Assembly (NCBI GenBank): GCA_963576565.1
Contig: OY755047.1
Location: 11,549,764 to 11,613,763, forward strand
Direction: 5' to 3'
Length of the DNA stretch: 64,000 nt
DNA from: Aspidapion aeneum
Lineage: Eukaryota; Arthropoda; Insecta; Coleoptera; Brentidae
The notes beneath the pieces are model-generated. The model was not told the origin of the DNA, ran no database searches, and saw only the letters and a program-made list of their open reading frames with translations. This document shows positions 1-11,597 of this stretch, piece after piece. The translations under genes and the position numbers were made by a program. How positions within the stretch are numbered: position 1 is the first letter of the stretch; each line of letters opens with the position of its first letter.

Positions 1-69
1 ATCTAATGGAATGCATTTTTCGTTAAACATAATATCTTAAAAGCCCTTTGTAACAAGAAACATTAAGAA

Positions 70-614
70 AAAATACTCTGCCAATCTATGGGCACCTAAG
101 CTCACACTAGGTACTATAGTTATAGTGTGAGCTAATATAATCAAAAACTGAAATATATTTTATTCAACTCCAGACTCAATTACCTTTCGTTTGATACCAC
201 ACAAGCCATGTTTTGACTTAAACTCAAATTTTTTGAATCTACCCCCCACCCTTTAAAAAAAACTAAAATGTATTTTGTTTAACTCCAGACTCAATTACCT
301 TTTGTTTGATATCACACACGCCATATTTTCACTTAAACTCTAATTTTTGACATCTACCCCCACCCTTTTTTTAAAAATAAACTAAAATTCATTTTTTTTA
401 ACTCCATACTTAATTACCTTTTGTTTGATATCACACACGCCATATTTTCACATAAACTCTAATTTTTGGAATCTACCCCCACCCTTTTATTTGGCTTGCG
501 TTCGGTGAATTTTGTTCATTTTTAAATGGGACCATCACGGCCCAAGACCCAACTTAGGTACCAAATTTCATTAAAATCGGACAAGCGGTTTTTGAGTTAT
601 GCGGGTTGGTCGTT

Positions 615-658
<44 letters not shown>

Positions 659-790
659 CAAAAACAAAAAAGTTTCAAAATCATCTGAAACGCAAAGATA
701 TATAAAACTTTTTGAAATCGGAGCAACTTTTTTTTTTCGAAAAAATTAGGATCACCATAGCTCACACTACTTATAGTAGTAGTGTGAGCT
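70..790 (+). repeat. Hairpin-ended dispersed repeat, copy 1
   Basis: Hairpins with AGCTCACACTA / TAGTGTGAGCT arms stand at 99-133 and 759-790. Between them lie three imperfect tandem units of about 120 bp, each with a CCCCCACCC tract, and a GACA microsatellite. A second copy in the opposite orientation lies at 37291-38082, and the similarity continues about 30 bp past the left hairpin. No coding capacity is seen. This is a non-autonomous mobile repeat of unassigned class. Confidence 0.7.
614..659 (+). repeat. (GACA)n microsatellite
   Basis: About eleven near-perfect tetranucleotide units follow a conserved stretch ending in a GAGTTATGCGGG motif. The opposed copy at 37432-37524 carries the same microsatellite at the same internal position, so it belongs to the element and is not a random expansion. 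Confidence 0.9.
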
Positions 791-887
791 AAAACCTATT
801 TCTTAGTTTATTAAAGTTTACAATTTTGCAAGAAAATTAAATTATCGACAAAGATAAAGTAAAAACAATGGAGTATATGTCCCATAT

Positions 888-1083
888 CAGTGGCGTATAT
901 AATCGGGGGGCCGGAGGGGCTGCCCCCCCCCCCCCAAAAAGCTATGATTTTTTTAGATACTTTCCACATATTTCATGAATATAAACATAAATTAGCATAA
1001 AATACGGCCTCATGAGGTCTCGCCCCCCCCCCCCGAAACTGTCTCGGCCCCCCCCCCGAAACTTTTTGCTATATACGCCACTG
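888..1083 (+). mobile_element. hAT-type MITE with poly-C/poly-G interior
   Basis: The ends are inverted, CAGTGGCGTATAT at 888-900 and ATATACGCCACTG at 1071-1083. Near-duplicated 8-mers flank it (TCCCATAT and ATCCATAT, six of eight bases equal), as expected for hAT target duplications. The interior has G and C homopolymer runs. Relatives in the window share the CAGTGGCG or GGGCGCACC ends with G/C runs (6891, 20233, 40780, 58805). Confidence 0.65.
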
Positions 1084-1894
1084 ATCCATATAGAGTGGCA
1101 ACCGGCGAGCCTTGCAACATTGAGAGGCAGATGGCGCTATAAATAAATTCGTCTGGTACGCAATATTCATGCCTATCTTACAAATGCCATTAGATCATAG
1201 TAACTGTCTCTGAATATTGCGTACTAGACAAATTTATTTCAGCGCTATCTGGCCCCTATAAAAAAATCCGCGCGCATATTACTCTTAATGGACACTCGAC
1301 ATTATGGATCCATTTGTTTTTTGTTTTCAATATTCTACCACCATGTATAAACACCGCGGGTGGCATGGCGGTCCAAAGAAATTCGCAAAACCAAAACCTA
1401 GATTTTGATTTATTAAAAGCTGACCCGAAAAACCATAAATAATAAACTAAAGCGACGTAAATTTTCTAAGAAACAAAGAAAGGAGAATCCGCAGACCAGA
1501 AAATAAAACAAAGTTAAAAAGGGCGTTGTGGTTCGGTGGCAAAAACTTAAAGCTCACTACGTGTGTCTAAAACCAGAGGCGGATCTAGAAACTTTATTTG
1601 GGGGGGAAATTTCTTAATAAATATTAGTTTCGTTCCATCATCGCGCGCGACAGTCATAAAACCGTACGAAAAATCCTTTTGCGTTCCAGGTCGACGTTGT
1701 GCTGTTATCGGACAGTCAGTTTTACGTTCCATTAAGCCACTTAAACTGAAATACAAGGATTGAAGACAGGCGCATTAGAAATGATTGCTCTCTCTCTCTT
1801 TTCTTTGTCTGTGTGTATCATATGTTGCACTGGAAAAAGTGTATGTAAAACACACACAGCTCACACTCACACTCATCTGGGATAAACACATACT
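1084..1894. other. No gene seen; G-run repeat edge at 1573-1612
   Basis: Mostly unique AT-rich sequence with short simple repeats (CT-rich 1787-1806, CACA-rich 1850-1876). At 1573 an AGAGGCGGATCTAG motif followed by seven G mirrors CTAGATCCGCCACTG at 6466-6480. These could be the two ends of one large or composite element, or unrelated fragments of the G/C-run MITE family. The short ORFs here show no protein-like character. Confidence 0.4.
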
Positions 1895-2980
1895 ATAACC
1901 CAAAAAATTCAAATTTTTGTCAAAATAAATTGAGTTTCACAACCAATTATAACACGTGACCAAATGCCGGGAAAGCTACGTAAATATACAAATATTCTTT
2001 TTAATTTTTAAAAAGCCTCTTAATTTTTATTACTACGGGACTGCGGATCGTTTAGGTATACTATATGGAAAAAAGCTATACTGACCATAGGGTAGCCTGC
2101 TTAGAAAAAGAAAAACTAGTTTAGCAGGTGACTGGATAGGAATAGAAACATAAGGGTTTACACTGATCGCAGCAAATCCCGGTGACCTGTGAACTAAAAG
2201 TTAAAAGAAGAGGGGTAACACCGGATGTAAAATTTTACACTAGATTTGGCGGAAAAACAAACGACTTCGCTTTAAGGCATCGACATTAGGGTCATTAACT
2301 ATATATACCTACCAAAGTCCAAGCTATAAAATGTGATTTTCCTAACTTCTTAGAAGTATCACGATCTCTATATCTTAAAAATGAATAAAATTACAAAAAC
2401 TTTGTGAATATTAAGGCTTTCTATAATATGTAGGTAATTTTACAAATATTTTGTAAAAATCATATTATAAAATACAAACAAATAAATATATATATTTCAC
2501 ATAAAACTTGTTATATTAGAAAAAATTCAAAAATTTTCACAAGCTTCGCCCAAAAATATGTGCTAATGAAAGTTCGTTTTAATTTTTGGTATATTTAGTT
2601 TATTAGGCAGTCTGTAGTGGTTTATAGTTTGTGAATATAAATTCAATTTTATCTGCATTTTAAAGAACTAAAATTAAAAATATATTATGATAATCCCATG
2701 TAATTGTGTAATCCTTTCTGTGTAAAACTTTAATTTCTTGCTCTCGAATTCATACGTTGCCTTCGATCTATGTTTACGCGAGACGAGCAACCCAACCCTT
2801 TCTTTTAGTCACGTGACTTTCAATTTAACTTTCTTGCATATGATCACATGCCTGAAGTAAATCGATCACGACCCCAACAGCATTCGGTTTTTGGACAGTT
2901 ATTTGGTCGTTCCATCTAACCAAAACAGTTTTAAAACAGTCATCGTACTGCATTGCGCGCGCTTTCGGATTTTCCGCACG
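1895..2980 (+). repeat. Left arm of a ~1.1 kb long inverted repeat
   Basis: This segment is the diverged reverse complement of 7562-8686. Anchor matches include the AACCCAAAAAATT outer edge, GTACTGCATTGCGCGCGCTT at the inner edge, GGTCGTTCCATCTAACCAAA, and a TTTGGCGGAAAAACAAAC-type block. No open reading frame spans the arm. The arms enclose about 4.6 kb that holds a LINE fragment and a satellite. It may be a foldback transposon or two opposed copies of one element. Confidence 0.75.
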
Positions 2981-3414
2981 GTTTTATGACTGATGGATGG
3001 AACAGACTCATTCTATGTCAAAACTATATTTTGTTTAAGATTTGGGGACGAAATTTTCCCTTTTTCCCCTCCTGTAGATTCGCGCCTGCTAAAACAAGAA
3101 AGGGTTGTAAAGTTATTAAAATACTGAATGTTCTGGACATAATGCAATGTAGGGCAGATCGGGAAAATGGGACCCTTTGGGGTAATAAGGCATACATTAT
3201 ATTTTACCCTGCTATAGGTATTAAATATCAGATCGGTCGCTCCATTTAATTAAGGTTATACTACTACTAGCTTACCACGAATGGTCCACCGAAACTAGGC
3301 ACGTAGATAAGGGGGGTACTGGGTAAAAGTACCCCCATGAGCTAGTCTATATCATGAAGTAAAACGAAAAGTACTACTAAACTACTATGTCGGTTTAGAA
3401 CGTTTTTCTAAGTA
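2981..3414. other. Spacer inside the long inverted repeat
   Basis: No gene is recognised. A short plus-strand reading frame at 2953-3249 straddles the arm edge and resembles nothing known to me. ACTACTACTAG at 3262-3272 and CTACTAAACTACTATG near 3374 resemble the trinucleotide tail of the LINE that follows on the minus strand. Confidence 0.3.
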
Positions 3415-4172
3415 GTCCGATGACTATTCTCCACCTTCTTCGACCCTGACAATCATCTTCTGTCAGGTTTTTTGACTCATTGATGTTTGGAATGACTGTT
3501 GCCATTCTAGTTTAGGACGCCCTCTTTTTCCGCGCCCTATTGGTTACCATTCTAGGACCTGCTTTGGTAATCTTTCGTCGTTCATCCGTTGCACGTACAT
3601 GGCCGTACCATATCAGGTGTCTTTTAGTGATGCTTCTGATTCCGATTCTTTCTTTTACGATCTCATTTCTTATGTGATCTGTTCTAGATATTCTCATTGA
3701 TCTTCTTATTGCATCCATTTCGACACTTTCCATTTTCGTTTTGTATTTTTTTGTTACGCGACAAGTCTCCACTCCGTACAACAGTGTGCTTTTCACCATT
3801 GTTTCACCATTGTTTCATATATGTTAAATTTTACATTCGTTTTTATTTCTCTGCTCCATAAAATACTGTTAAGATATCCAACAACCTTTTTTGCTTTTAC
3901 TATTCTTTTTTCCAGTTCTTTGCAGACTGTTCCTGTCTTATCAAATGTGACACCCAAGTATACATAATCATTGCATGGAGATATTGTTTGCCCACTGTTT
4001 AGTTCTAACTCACTTGATTCGTTTCCAATACATAAGTACTGTGTCTTGTTCATGTTTACTGTTAACCTCCACTTTTGGTATTCTTCCGTTAACTTTCTCA
4101 TCATATACTCCATGTCTTTTTTATCTAGAGCTACAATTACTTGGTCGTCAGCAAACTGTAGTGTGTATAACA
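3415..4172 (-). pseudogene. LINE reverse transcriptase 3' fragment, frameshifted
   Basis: Two minus-strand frames (4173-3793, then 3799-3512) encode the end of the palm and the C-terminus of a non-LTR reverse transcriptase. Visible are the catalytic block FADD, the NMNKTQYLCIG and YLGV blocks, LLYGVETC and WYGHVRA. Frameshifts and an internal loss separate the pieces, so it cannot be functional. The copy at 59030-60087 is from the same family and matches down to the 3' block near GTCCGATG/GTCCGACG, which fixes the 3' side. The 5' side is truncated near 4170. The C-terminal WYGHV block with a basic tail is typical of RTE-like LINEs; the clade is an inference. Confidence 0.85.
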
Positions 4173-4381
4173 CGCAAATAATAATTAAATAAAAATTATT
4201 TTTGCCTTTATTGTACCTTTTCTAATTGCGTGAGATAGCATTAATTTATCAAATATTTTTTATTTATTGACACCCGGTATATTTTTGTTACTGGAAGTAT
4301 AAACCGCAATAAAAAAGGAAAAAAAAGAAACAAAAAAAACGAAAAAGCGGGGGCTTTCCCTCTTTTGTCAGTAATTAGAAA

Positions 4382-6350
4382 AGCTAGCCGCTGCGAGCGG
4401 CTTAATAAATGTGTTTTTCCTCGGGAGGGAAACTCCGCGGGAAAACTGCCGGGAAAGCGATTTTTGGTCAGCGAAAATGATCTTTTGAAGATTAACGCCG
4501 GAAAAATCCCTAGCAAAATATCATAAAAGAAAAATACTCTCCGTAAAAGCAAGAAAAAGGAGCACAAGAGTTGGAAATAGGTAGCTGGATTACCGTGTAA
4601 AAATGAAAAATGATTTTTGGGGTAGCTAAAAAAATATAAAAGATAAGTATTTGTAGCTATCGGATCATAGTAGTATAAATAACAAAGGATGTTATGACTA
4701 TTTAAGTGTATGAAATTTTCGTAAAATTCTGGAAAATTTTCAATATATTTAAAATTTTGAAAGATTTTAGAATTTTTGGAAAATTTTAAAATTAAAAAAA
4801 AAAATTATTTAATGCTGCTAGCGGCTTATTAAATGTATGTTTCCTCGGGAGGGAAACTCCGCGGGAAAACTGCCGAGAAAGCGATTTTTGGTCAGCGAAA
4901 ATGATATTTTGAAAATTAACGCCGGAAAAATCCCAAGCAAAATATCATAAAAGAAAAATACTCTCCGTAAAAGCAAGAAAAAGGAGCACAAGAGCTGAAA
5001 ATAGGTAACTGTATTACCGTGTAAAAATGAAAAATGATTTTTGGGGTAACTACGAAAATATAAAAGATAAGTTAAAACTATTTGTAGCTATCGGATCATA
5101 GTAGTATAAATAACAAAGGAGTTTATGACTATTTAAGTGTATGAAATTTTCGTAAAATTCTGGAAAATTTTGAAAATTTTTAGAAATTTTGGAAAATTTA
5201 AAATTAAAAAAAAAAATTTATTTAGTGCGGCTAGCGGCTTCGTAAATGTGTTTTTCCTCAGGAAGGAAACTCTGCGGGAAAACTGCCGGAAAAGCCATTT
5301 TTGGTCAGCGAAAATGATCTTTTGAAGATTAACGCCGGAAAAATCCCAAGCAAAATATCATAAAAGAAAAATACTCTTTGTGAAAGCAAGAAAAAGGAAC
5401 ACAAGAGCTGGAAATAGGTAGCTGGATTACCGTGTAAAAATGAAAAATGATTTTTGGGGTAGCTACAAAAATATAAAAGATAAGTATTTGTAGCTATCGG
5501 ATCATAGTAGTATAAATAACAAAGGAGTTTATGACTATTTAAGTGAATGAAATTTTCGCAAAATTCTGGAAAATTTTCAAAACATTTAAAATTTTGAAAG
5601 TTTATAGAATTTTTGGAAAATTTAAAAAAATATAATTTAGTGCGGCTAGCGGCTTCGTAAATGTGTTTTTCCTCAGGAAGGAAACTCTGCGGGAAAACTG
5701 CCGGGAAAGCGATTTTTGGTCAGCAAAAATGATCTTTTGAAGATTAACGCCGGAAAAATCCCAAGCAAAATATCATAAAAGAAAAATACTCTCTGTGAAA
5801 GCAAGAAAAAGGAGCACAAGAGCTGGAAATAGGTAGCTGGATTACCGTGTAAAAATGAAAAATGATTTTTGGGGTAACTACGAAAATATAAAAGATAAGT
5901 TAAAAGTATTTGTAGCTATCGGATCCTAGTAGTATAAATAACAAAGGAGTTTATGACTATTTAAGTGTATGAAATTTTCGTAAAATTCTGGAAAATTTTT
6001 AAAATATTTAAAATTTTGAAAATTTTTAGAAATTTTGGAAAATTTAAAATTTAAAAAAAAAATTATTTAGTGCGGCTAGCGGCTTCGTAAATGTGTTTTT
6101 CCTCAGGAAGGAAACTCTGCGGGAAAACTGCCGGGAAAGCCATTTTTGGTCAGCGAAAATGATCTTTTGAAGATTAACGCCGGAAAAATCCCAAGCAAAA
6201 TATCATAAAAGAAAAATAGGGTAAGGCAGGAAATAGGTAGCTAGATTACCGTGTAAAAATGAAAAATGATTTTGGCGGTAGCTACAAAAATATAAAAGAT
6301 AAGTTAAACATTTTTGTAGCTATTGGGTAACAGTAGTTTAAGTAACAAGG
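4382..6350 (+). repeat. ~420 bp satellite, about 4.6 copies
   Basis: Unit starts, set on the GCGGCTT motif, fall at 4397, 4821, 5234, 5649 and 6079, giving periods of 424, 413, 415 and 430 bp. Each unit carries GGAAACTCYGCGGGAAAACT, GATTAACGCCGGAAAAATCC and a variable run of AAATTTT-type sequence near its end. The last unit is cut and has an internal deletion. ORFs inside it (4567-4241, 5137-5325) are by-products of the repeat. Confidence 0.9.
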
Positions 6351-6574
6351 TTGTCCGGCCCCCCTTAACTTTTTGAGTAAAAAAGGTCTTAATTTAAGTA
6401 GATTTATTCTTGGATATCCCCAACTTTTAGGGCCCAAAAGTTTTGGCGCCCCCAATTTTTAGGGCCTAGATCCGCCACTGCCTGTGTCTATTTCAAGATT
6501 AAATTCTGCGTTGAACTTAAAAGAAATATTTTAATTCAAAACAAATTGCTTTAAGGTAAAACAATTTATTACCG
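6351..6574. other. G/C-run repeat fragment and unique spacer
   Basis: At 6356-6483 there are C-runs and the end motif CTAGATCCGCCACTG, which mirrors 1573. This is probably a decayed member of the G/C-run MITE family. The rest is AT-rich with nothing recognised. Confidence 0.45.
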
Positions 6575-6795
6575 TGAGTGCTCAGCCCGGACTCGAACCC
6601 AGAACCTCTGTCTATGTACGCCAACGCCCGAACAACCAAACATGTGGGAATACATTTTTGGAAACTTTTACCTACTGTTAAAGCCACAGTAAGTAAAAGT
6701 TTTCAAAAATTTGTACCTACCTGTTTGGTAGATCAATTGATGGGGCGTTGGCGTACATAATCAAAGGTTCCCGGTTCGAGTCCCGATAGAATTAT
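6575..6795. repeat. Inverted pair of tRNA-like (SINE-type) sequences
   Basis: Two opposed B-box-like motifs (GGTTCGAGTCC) occur, one on the minus strand near 6583-6593 and one on the plus strand near 6773-6783. Each is preceded by the same GGCGTTGGCGTACATA block. The region folds as an inverted repeat of about 75 bp arms meeting near 6685, with AAAGTTTTCAAAAATTTGTA in the inner stem. The T-arm stems are imperfect and no whole cloverleaf forms, so this is a tRNA-derived SINE pair or pseudo-tRNA palindrome, not a tRNA gene. Confidence 0.5.
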
Positions 6796-6890
6796 TTTTT
6801 ATACATTTTCGTTCTTTTATTCTTATTCTTCCCCTAGTTTGAAATTCTGGTTTATCGTTTTGACTAAAACCTTGCATTCTTGCCCTCTGG

Positions 6891-7142
6891 CATGGGCGCA
6901 CCCAGGGGGGGGGGGCCCGGGGCCTTACATTTTTTAATATATTTTCTACATATTTGATGATAAAACACGAAAAATACCTTAAAATTTGACATCAGGAGGC
7001 TTCGGGCCCCCCCCAACCCCAAGCAGTGGCGTAGTTGCGAAAAGACATAATTACTTTTTTTTTTTTGGGTCGCAAGTTTTTTGAGGGCGCGCTTTGTAGC
7101 TGTCGGGCCCCCTCCAATTCCCCATTCCTGGGTGCGCCACTG
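6891..7142 (+). mobile_element. hAT-type MITE with exact target duplication
   Basis: The element runs from CATGGGCGCACCCAGG to GGTGCGCCACTG and is bracketed by the identical heptamer CCTCTGG at 6884-6890 and 7143-7149. The interior holds G and C runs. A second CAGTGGCGTAG end at 7025 suggests a nested or composite copy. Confidence 0.75.
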
Positions 7143-7149
7143 CCTCTGG

Positions 7150-7561
7150 TAATTTAAAAAAACACTCTGTATACTTAGAGTATTTAATAATAAGTTGACA
7201 AACTAATTCTCAGTAATTGTGGGGTGAATAGATTGATAGAGAATGTATACCCATAAAGAAAGGGAAGCCTTTTTGAGTTATGTTGGTAAAAAACATTTAT
7301 GGGCCGTATACACGGAGAGGTCAAGAGGTTATGCAGCCGTTAAAACGCGCACCCGGGGGTGAAGTAGTGCTCTGATGCGATGAACATGAAAATATGAATT
7401 TTTGATGGAAAATCGAGAGAGAAAATTCTTGCGAAAAACCCTCAAAAGTGGACGAGTGCCCATTGGGCGCTTAAGAGGGCGCTCTCAGTATGGCATATGT
7501 TCTTTAAAAGTTATCTACTGTTTTATTCCAGTTTTAAATTCACAACTATTCTATCAGGCCG
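7150..7561. other. No gene seen
   Basis: Moderately AT-rich sequence with no repeat recognised. A plus-strand frame starting at 7402 runs into the right arm of the inverted repeat and shows no known protein features. Confidence 0.3.
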
Positions 7562-8686
7562 GAAAAATCCAAAAGCGCGCGCAATGCAGTACAAGGACTG
7601 TTTTAAAACGGTTTTGGTTAGATGGAACGACCAAATAACCGTTCAAAAATGAATGCTGTTCAGACATGTGATCATATGCGAGAGAGTTAAATTGAAAGTC
7701 ACATGACTAAAAGAAATGGTAGGTTTAGCGTCTCGCGCAAAGGTAGATCGAAGGCAACGTATGAATTCGAGAGCACCAAATTAAAGTTGTAAACAGAAAA
7801 AAGAGATTTGTAAATTACTTTGCAAAATTGCAGATTGTATTTAAAAAAATTACGGCCAATAGATTTATTTATTACACATTTTTTTAAAAAATTACATAGG
7901 ATTATCAGAATATTTTTTTAATTTCAGTTCTTTGCCTAATAAACTAAATATACCAAAAATAATAACGAACTTGCATTAACACATATTTTTGGGCGAAACT
8001 TGAGAAAAAATATTTATTTTTTCCAATGTCACAAGTTTTATGTGAAATTTATATATTTATTTATTTGTATTTTGTAATTTGATTTTTACGAAATATTTGT
8101 GAAATTACCTACATATTATAGAGAGCCTTAATATTTACAAAGTTTTTGTGATTTTATTCATTTTTAGGAAATAGAGATCGTGATACCTCTAAGAAGTTAG
8201 GAAAATCACATTTTGTAGCTTGTACTTTGATAAGTATATTATATTAACCTTAACGTCGATGCCTTAAAGCGAAGTTTGTTCTTCCGCCAGATCTGATATA
8301 CAATTTCACATCAGATGTTACCCCTCTACTTTTAACTTTTAGTTCACAGGTCACCGAGATTTGCTCCAATCAGGGTAAACCCTTATGTTTCTATTCCTAT
8401 CCAATCACCCGCTAAACTAGTTTTTCTTTTTCCAAGCAAGCTATCCTATAGTCAGTATAGCTTTTTTTCATGTGGTATACCCACAACATGCCGCAGTTCC
8501 GTAGTAATAAAAATGAAGAGGCTCTTGCAAATAAATCAATCATAGATGCTGCAGATGTTTTTTTTTTGAAATTTATAAAATATTTGTATATTTACGTGGT
8601 TTACCCGGCATTTTGACATGTGTTTAAATTGGTTGTAAAACTCAATTTGTTTTGAAAAAAAATATAATTTTTTGGGTTATTCACTG
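7562..8686 (-). repeat. Right arm of the ~1.1 kb long inverted repeat
   Basis: Reverse-complement partner of 1895-2980, with scattered substitutions and small indels. The inner edge begins near GCCGGAAAAATCC and the outer edge ends near AATTTTTTGGGTTATT. The divergence shows the palindrome is old and not a recent assembly fold-back. Confidence 0.75.
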
Positions 8687-9790
8687 TTTTTTTAATTTTC
8701 TCAGACAAATTAAAATTATGTCTTGTAATATTCTTGCATGACTTTCCTGTTTTAACGGTATCCACAAAACTTGAATGGCCAACTTATCAAACCCCTCCAA
8801 TCACATTTCGCTACAAACTGGAATCTTATCTTATCTAACTACAAAAACTTGTCACAGGTTTAAAAATTCCACAGTTTTTAATTTTAATTTTAATCAATAT
8901 TTTTGCAATAATCTTGATTTTCAAGAATCTTTGGGATAAACTGTTGCCTTAGGACTAGAAATTTTCGCCCAATTGACTTTCCTCAAGTTAGGTACGTACC
9001 TATAAAATTTCCCGTCGGGAATTAGTTGGCCCGTAGCCAGAAAATATGAATGTACACCAAAGTGGAATTCTTGAGTGGATAGTCAAAATAACTGTTTTTT
9101 TTTCCTGTTTCGTTCCACCTACCGAAATTTCCTGCAAAGCGATAGGACAAATTCTACCAATAGATACTTCAACAGCTTTTGTCAATATAGATAAAGTACA
9201 AAACACGAATAATAGGGACTTTCTGCACGTCCTCCTTTAGCTAACTTTATCCTTTATAAATGCGATATTAAATGACAGATGTCACGTGATATTTAGAAGC
9301 CCAAATTTGACCTTTTTCAGACAATTTTTTATCCTTTATCGTTTATTTACCTGACAAAAGCCTGTTTTGTGTTCTGTAGGCAAAATTAATTAAAAAGTTC
9401 CAAAAACAACTAGGGAAAAACTAATAGAGCAGTAAAAAACTGCCAGGTAAATAACGGATTAGGTCTGTGTTTACTGCAGTGGCACGCTAACTTTTTGGGC
9501 CATCGAGTGGGCCCTCATATCATATAATTTAGAGCAAATAATTAAAAAATGACATATTTAGTTAGATATTAGTTACCTACCTATTATTATTGTTTTTATA
9601 AATAAATAATAAATAAATCACACTTAGTTTATTTTCTCTTCTAATGGCAAAGATGAAAATTTAATTGTCGTAAATATTGTACGCTAATGTTATCAGAATT
9701 AGAAAATTCCGCCTTTGTCGTATATACCAAATCGTCGAAATCAAAACAAACCGCCCGCGCCCGACCGATAATGCCAAGTTGTCTAAGCGC
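8687..9790. other. Unassigned intronic or intergenic sequence
   Basis: No exon, RNA gene or clear repeat boundary is recognised. Opposed short frames at 9000-9240 overlap each other and show no known motif. TATCCTTTAT motifs near 9248 and 9335 resemble TATCCTTCAATAAAGGATA at 11130, possibly ends of an unrecognised element. Confidence 0.25.
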
Positions 9791-10385
9791 TAGTGGTATG
9801 CAAATACTATCTACTCAATACTTTAATATCTGATACATGGACGGATTCGAAGTAATCGAATCCTTCGACGCCAAATACCCGTTACTCGAATCCCGAATGG
9901 GACCGAAGTCGAAGTGTTACTTTCGTATCAATTGTATCGGCATCGGCCGTACGAGTAACGAGTTTGGAGTACTTGTAATCATTTGGACCGATATTTATTT
10001 ACTTAGATATTTATTTAATTATGTATAATAGATTATTTGATTCAATAGCTGTCGATGTCTTATGTCTAGCGGGGCCGCTTATCTGGAGCAATGTTGCCAG
10101 GCTCAGAAATGTATTTTCCCCAGAATGTATTTGAAAAGTTGCCAGATTTTGAACAAAATTCCCCAGATTAATATATCTACATTGTCGTAATAAAAAAACT
10201 ACAAACATGTATAACATGAATATTTTTTGAATACTTAGTACTTTGGATTTACCAATAATATAATGATTACTTCGTACCGAATACAAAATATCTGATACTC
10301 GAATAGGAAGTATCAGTCTCTACTCGATATTTGGAAAAGTAATCGTTGAACATAACTACGAAGTGCACGAATTAAAAGTGCGCGT
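9790..10385. mobile_element. Decayed TACTCG/ATTCG-rich transposon fragment
   Basis: Repeated short motifs of the type TACTCGAAT, GTTACTCG and ATTCGAAGTAATCG cluster at 9825-9965 and 10270-10370. A better-kept region of the same style is at 34130-34745. Such arrays of GTAACGAGTA-like motifs are common in insect hAT-like non-autonomous elements. Ends were not resolved. Confidence 0.35.
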
Positions 10386-11321
10386 GAGCTTCTCTAACAT
10401 GCAACGCAAACAGTGGTCGCAGGGGACCGTGGGCGGCATCAAGGCTAGTTTTTGTAGATGCGCGGTGCCGAAGGAAAGTTCAGATTCTATGTACTGTAAA
10501 ATTCTATTGGGACAGGTCGTCCTCTCTTTCTATATTTCGTAATTAGCATGCGAGATAACATCCACGGTGCATAGAATTTGGTTCCAGTAAATAAAATCGT
10601 TGTTTGATGGAGAGTACAATGAGAAAAGTAAAGAATGAGATTCGAACTAACTATATAGCGCATCCACCATTTCCCACAGGCTGGTTGGAATACGAATACA
10701 AACACATACATACCAGGTATTAATTTCTAGATATTATTACAGTCTTTAGTGAATTCCTTTTGGGGTAGTTATGAATTAAATTAAGGAATGATCAAAGTTT
10801 AATATTTTTTTAAGTCAAATTTGGGAGAGCATGTGCACATGTGCACTTATGGAGAAACTGCCACTGGTTTACTGTGTACTTCTTATTTTTTTTTTAGGCA
10901 CTTCACAGAACATAGATGACTTTTGGTTAGTTGATGAACACTGTTGCCAAACGACACATACATAAATATGCGGATTATCCCGCATTGGTAGCTCTTGAAA
11001 TAATTGTCTGGTATCAAAAATATTTTAAATTTACATTACCTTTTGACATAACGTTATATGCGCGGCAACACTGTCTCTAAATAAAGGAACTAGTAGCCTG
11101 CGTTATTGGAACACAAGTAAGGTCAAACACTATCCTTCAATAAAGGATAAAATCTAAGCCAGGTAACTGCGCATGCCTCAAATAGAAGATAAGAGAAATG
11201 GGACATGCCAAAAGTCCCTAATATGCTCAGTACGTATCATGTTGCCAATAAGATACCCAACAAAATTTTTATTTTTTTTTTGTTTCTTATTTTGTGCACT
11301 TTACAACTATTAATTTCTTAC
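10386..11321. other. Intron of the ADAM10-like gene, no feature resolved
   Basis: This lies downstream, in gene direction, of the exon at 11322-11443. I searched its minus strand for the next prodomain exon (a DG-x-F-G and YYVE-like block) and did not find it. Short ORFs here are not convincing. Confidence 0.3.
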
Positions 11322-11443
11322 CTTCCAAAGTTCCCTTGTAAACTGTCGATCGGTTAAAATCAATACTGGGTCGACTGGTTGACTCAAAAATGACATCTTC
11401 GGCGAATATGTCATTGTCGGGGTATAGAAGAAGCTTGAAGGTC
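11322..11443 (-). CDS. ADAM10/Kuzbanian-like metalloprotease, prodomain exon (second found)
   Basis: On the minus strand this 122 bp exon follows a pyrimidine-rich acceptor (TATTTTTTTAG) and ends at a GTAAGA donor. It opens with one base that completes the AG left by the exon at 24966-25125, making Arg. It then reads 40 residues beginning TFKLLLYPD, with IFAEDVIFEST and ending VYKGTLE, and closes with one base of a split codon. ADAM10 proteins have the same order after their HGR motif: hydrophobic strand, Asp, F, a D/E-rich stretch, then VY-x-G. The exon boundaries also resemble those I recall for ADAM10 exon 3. The secreted or membrane protease family cleaves Notch and other surface proteins; this exon belongs to the inhibitory prodomain. 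Whether it is kuzbanian or kuzbanian-like cannot be decided. Confidence 0.85.
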
Positions 11444-11597
11444 CTAAAAAAATATTTTTAATTTTAGATTAACTGTGTAATATGACAACATTGCTTTGCA
11501 GTTTAAAAAATTTGGCTCCGCCTGTAAAAATATAAAGGGCGGAGTTATTTGACCTTGGTATCCAGAGGTTGCCACAAATGAATGTATAAATGTACGG

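Noticed and set aside
4241..4567. 108-codon minus-strand frame
   Set aside because: It runs through a satellite unit and recurs in pieces in the other units, so it is a repeat artefact.
6575..6795. A true tRNA gene
   Set aside because: B-box motifs are present, but acceptor, D and anticodon stems do not pair in either half.
1..11321. Next ADAM10-like exon downstream of 11322
   Set aside because: I looked for DG-x-F-G and YYVE-like coding next to splice sites on the minus strand and found none; it probably lies below position 1.
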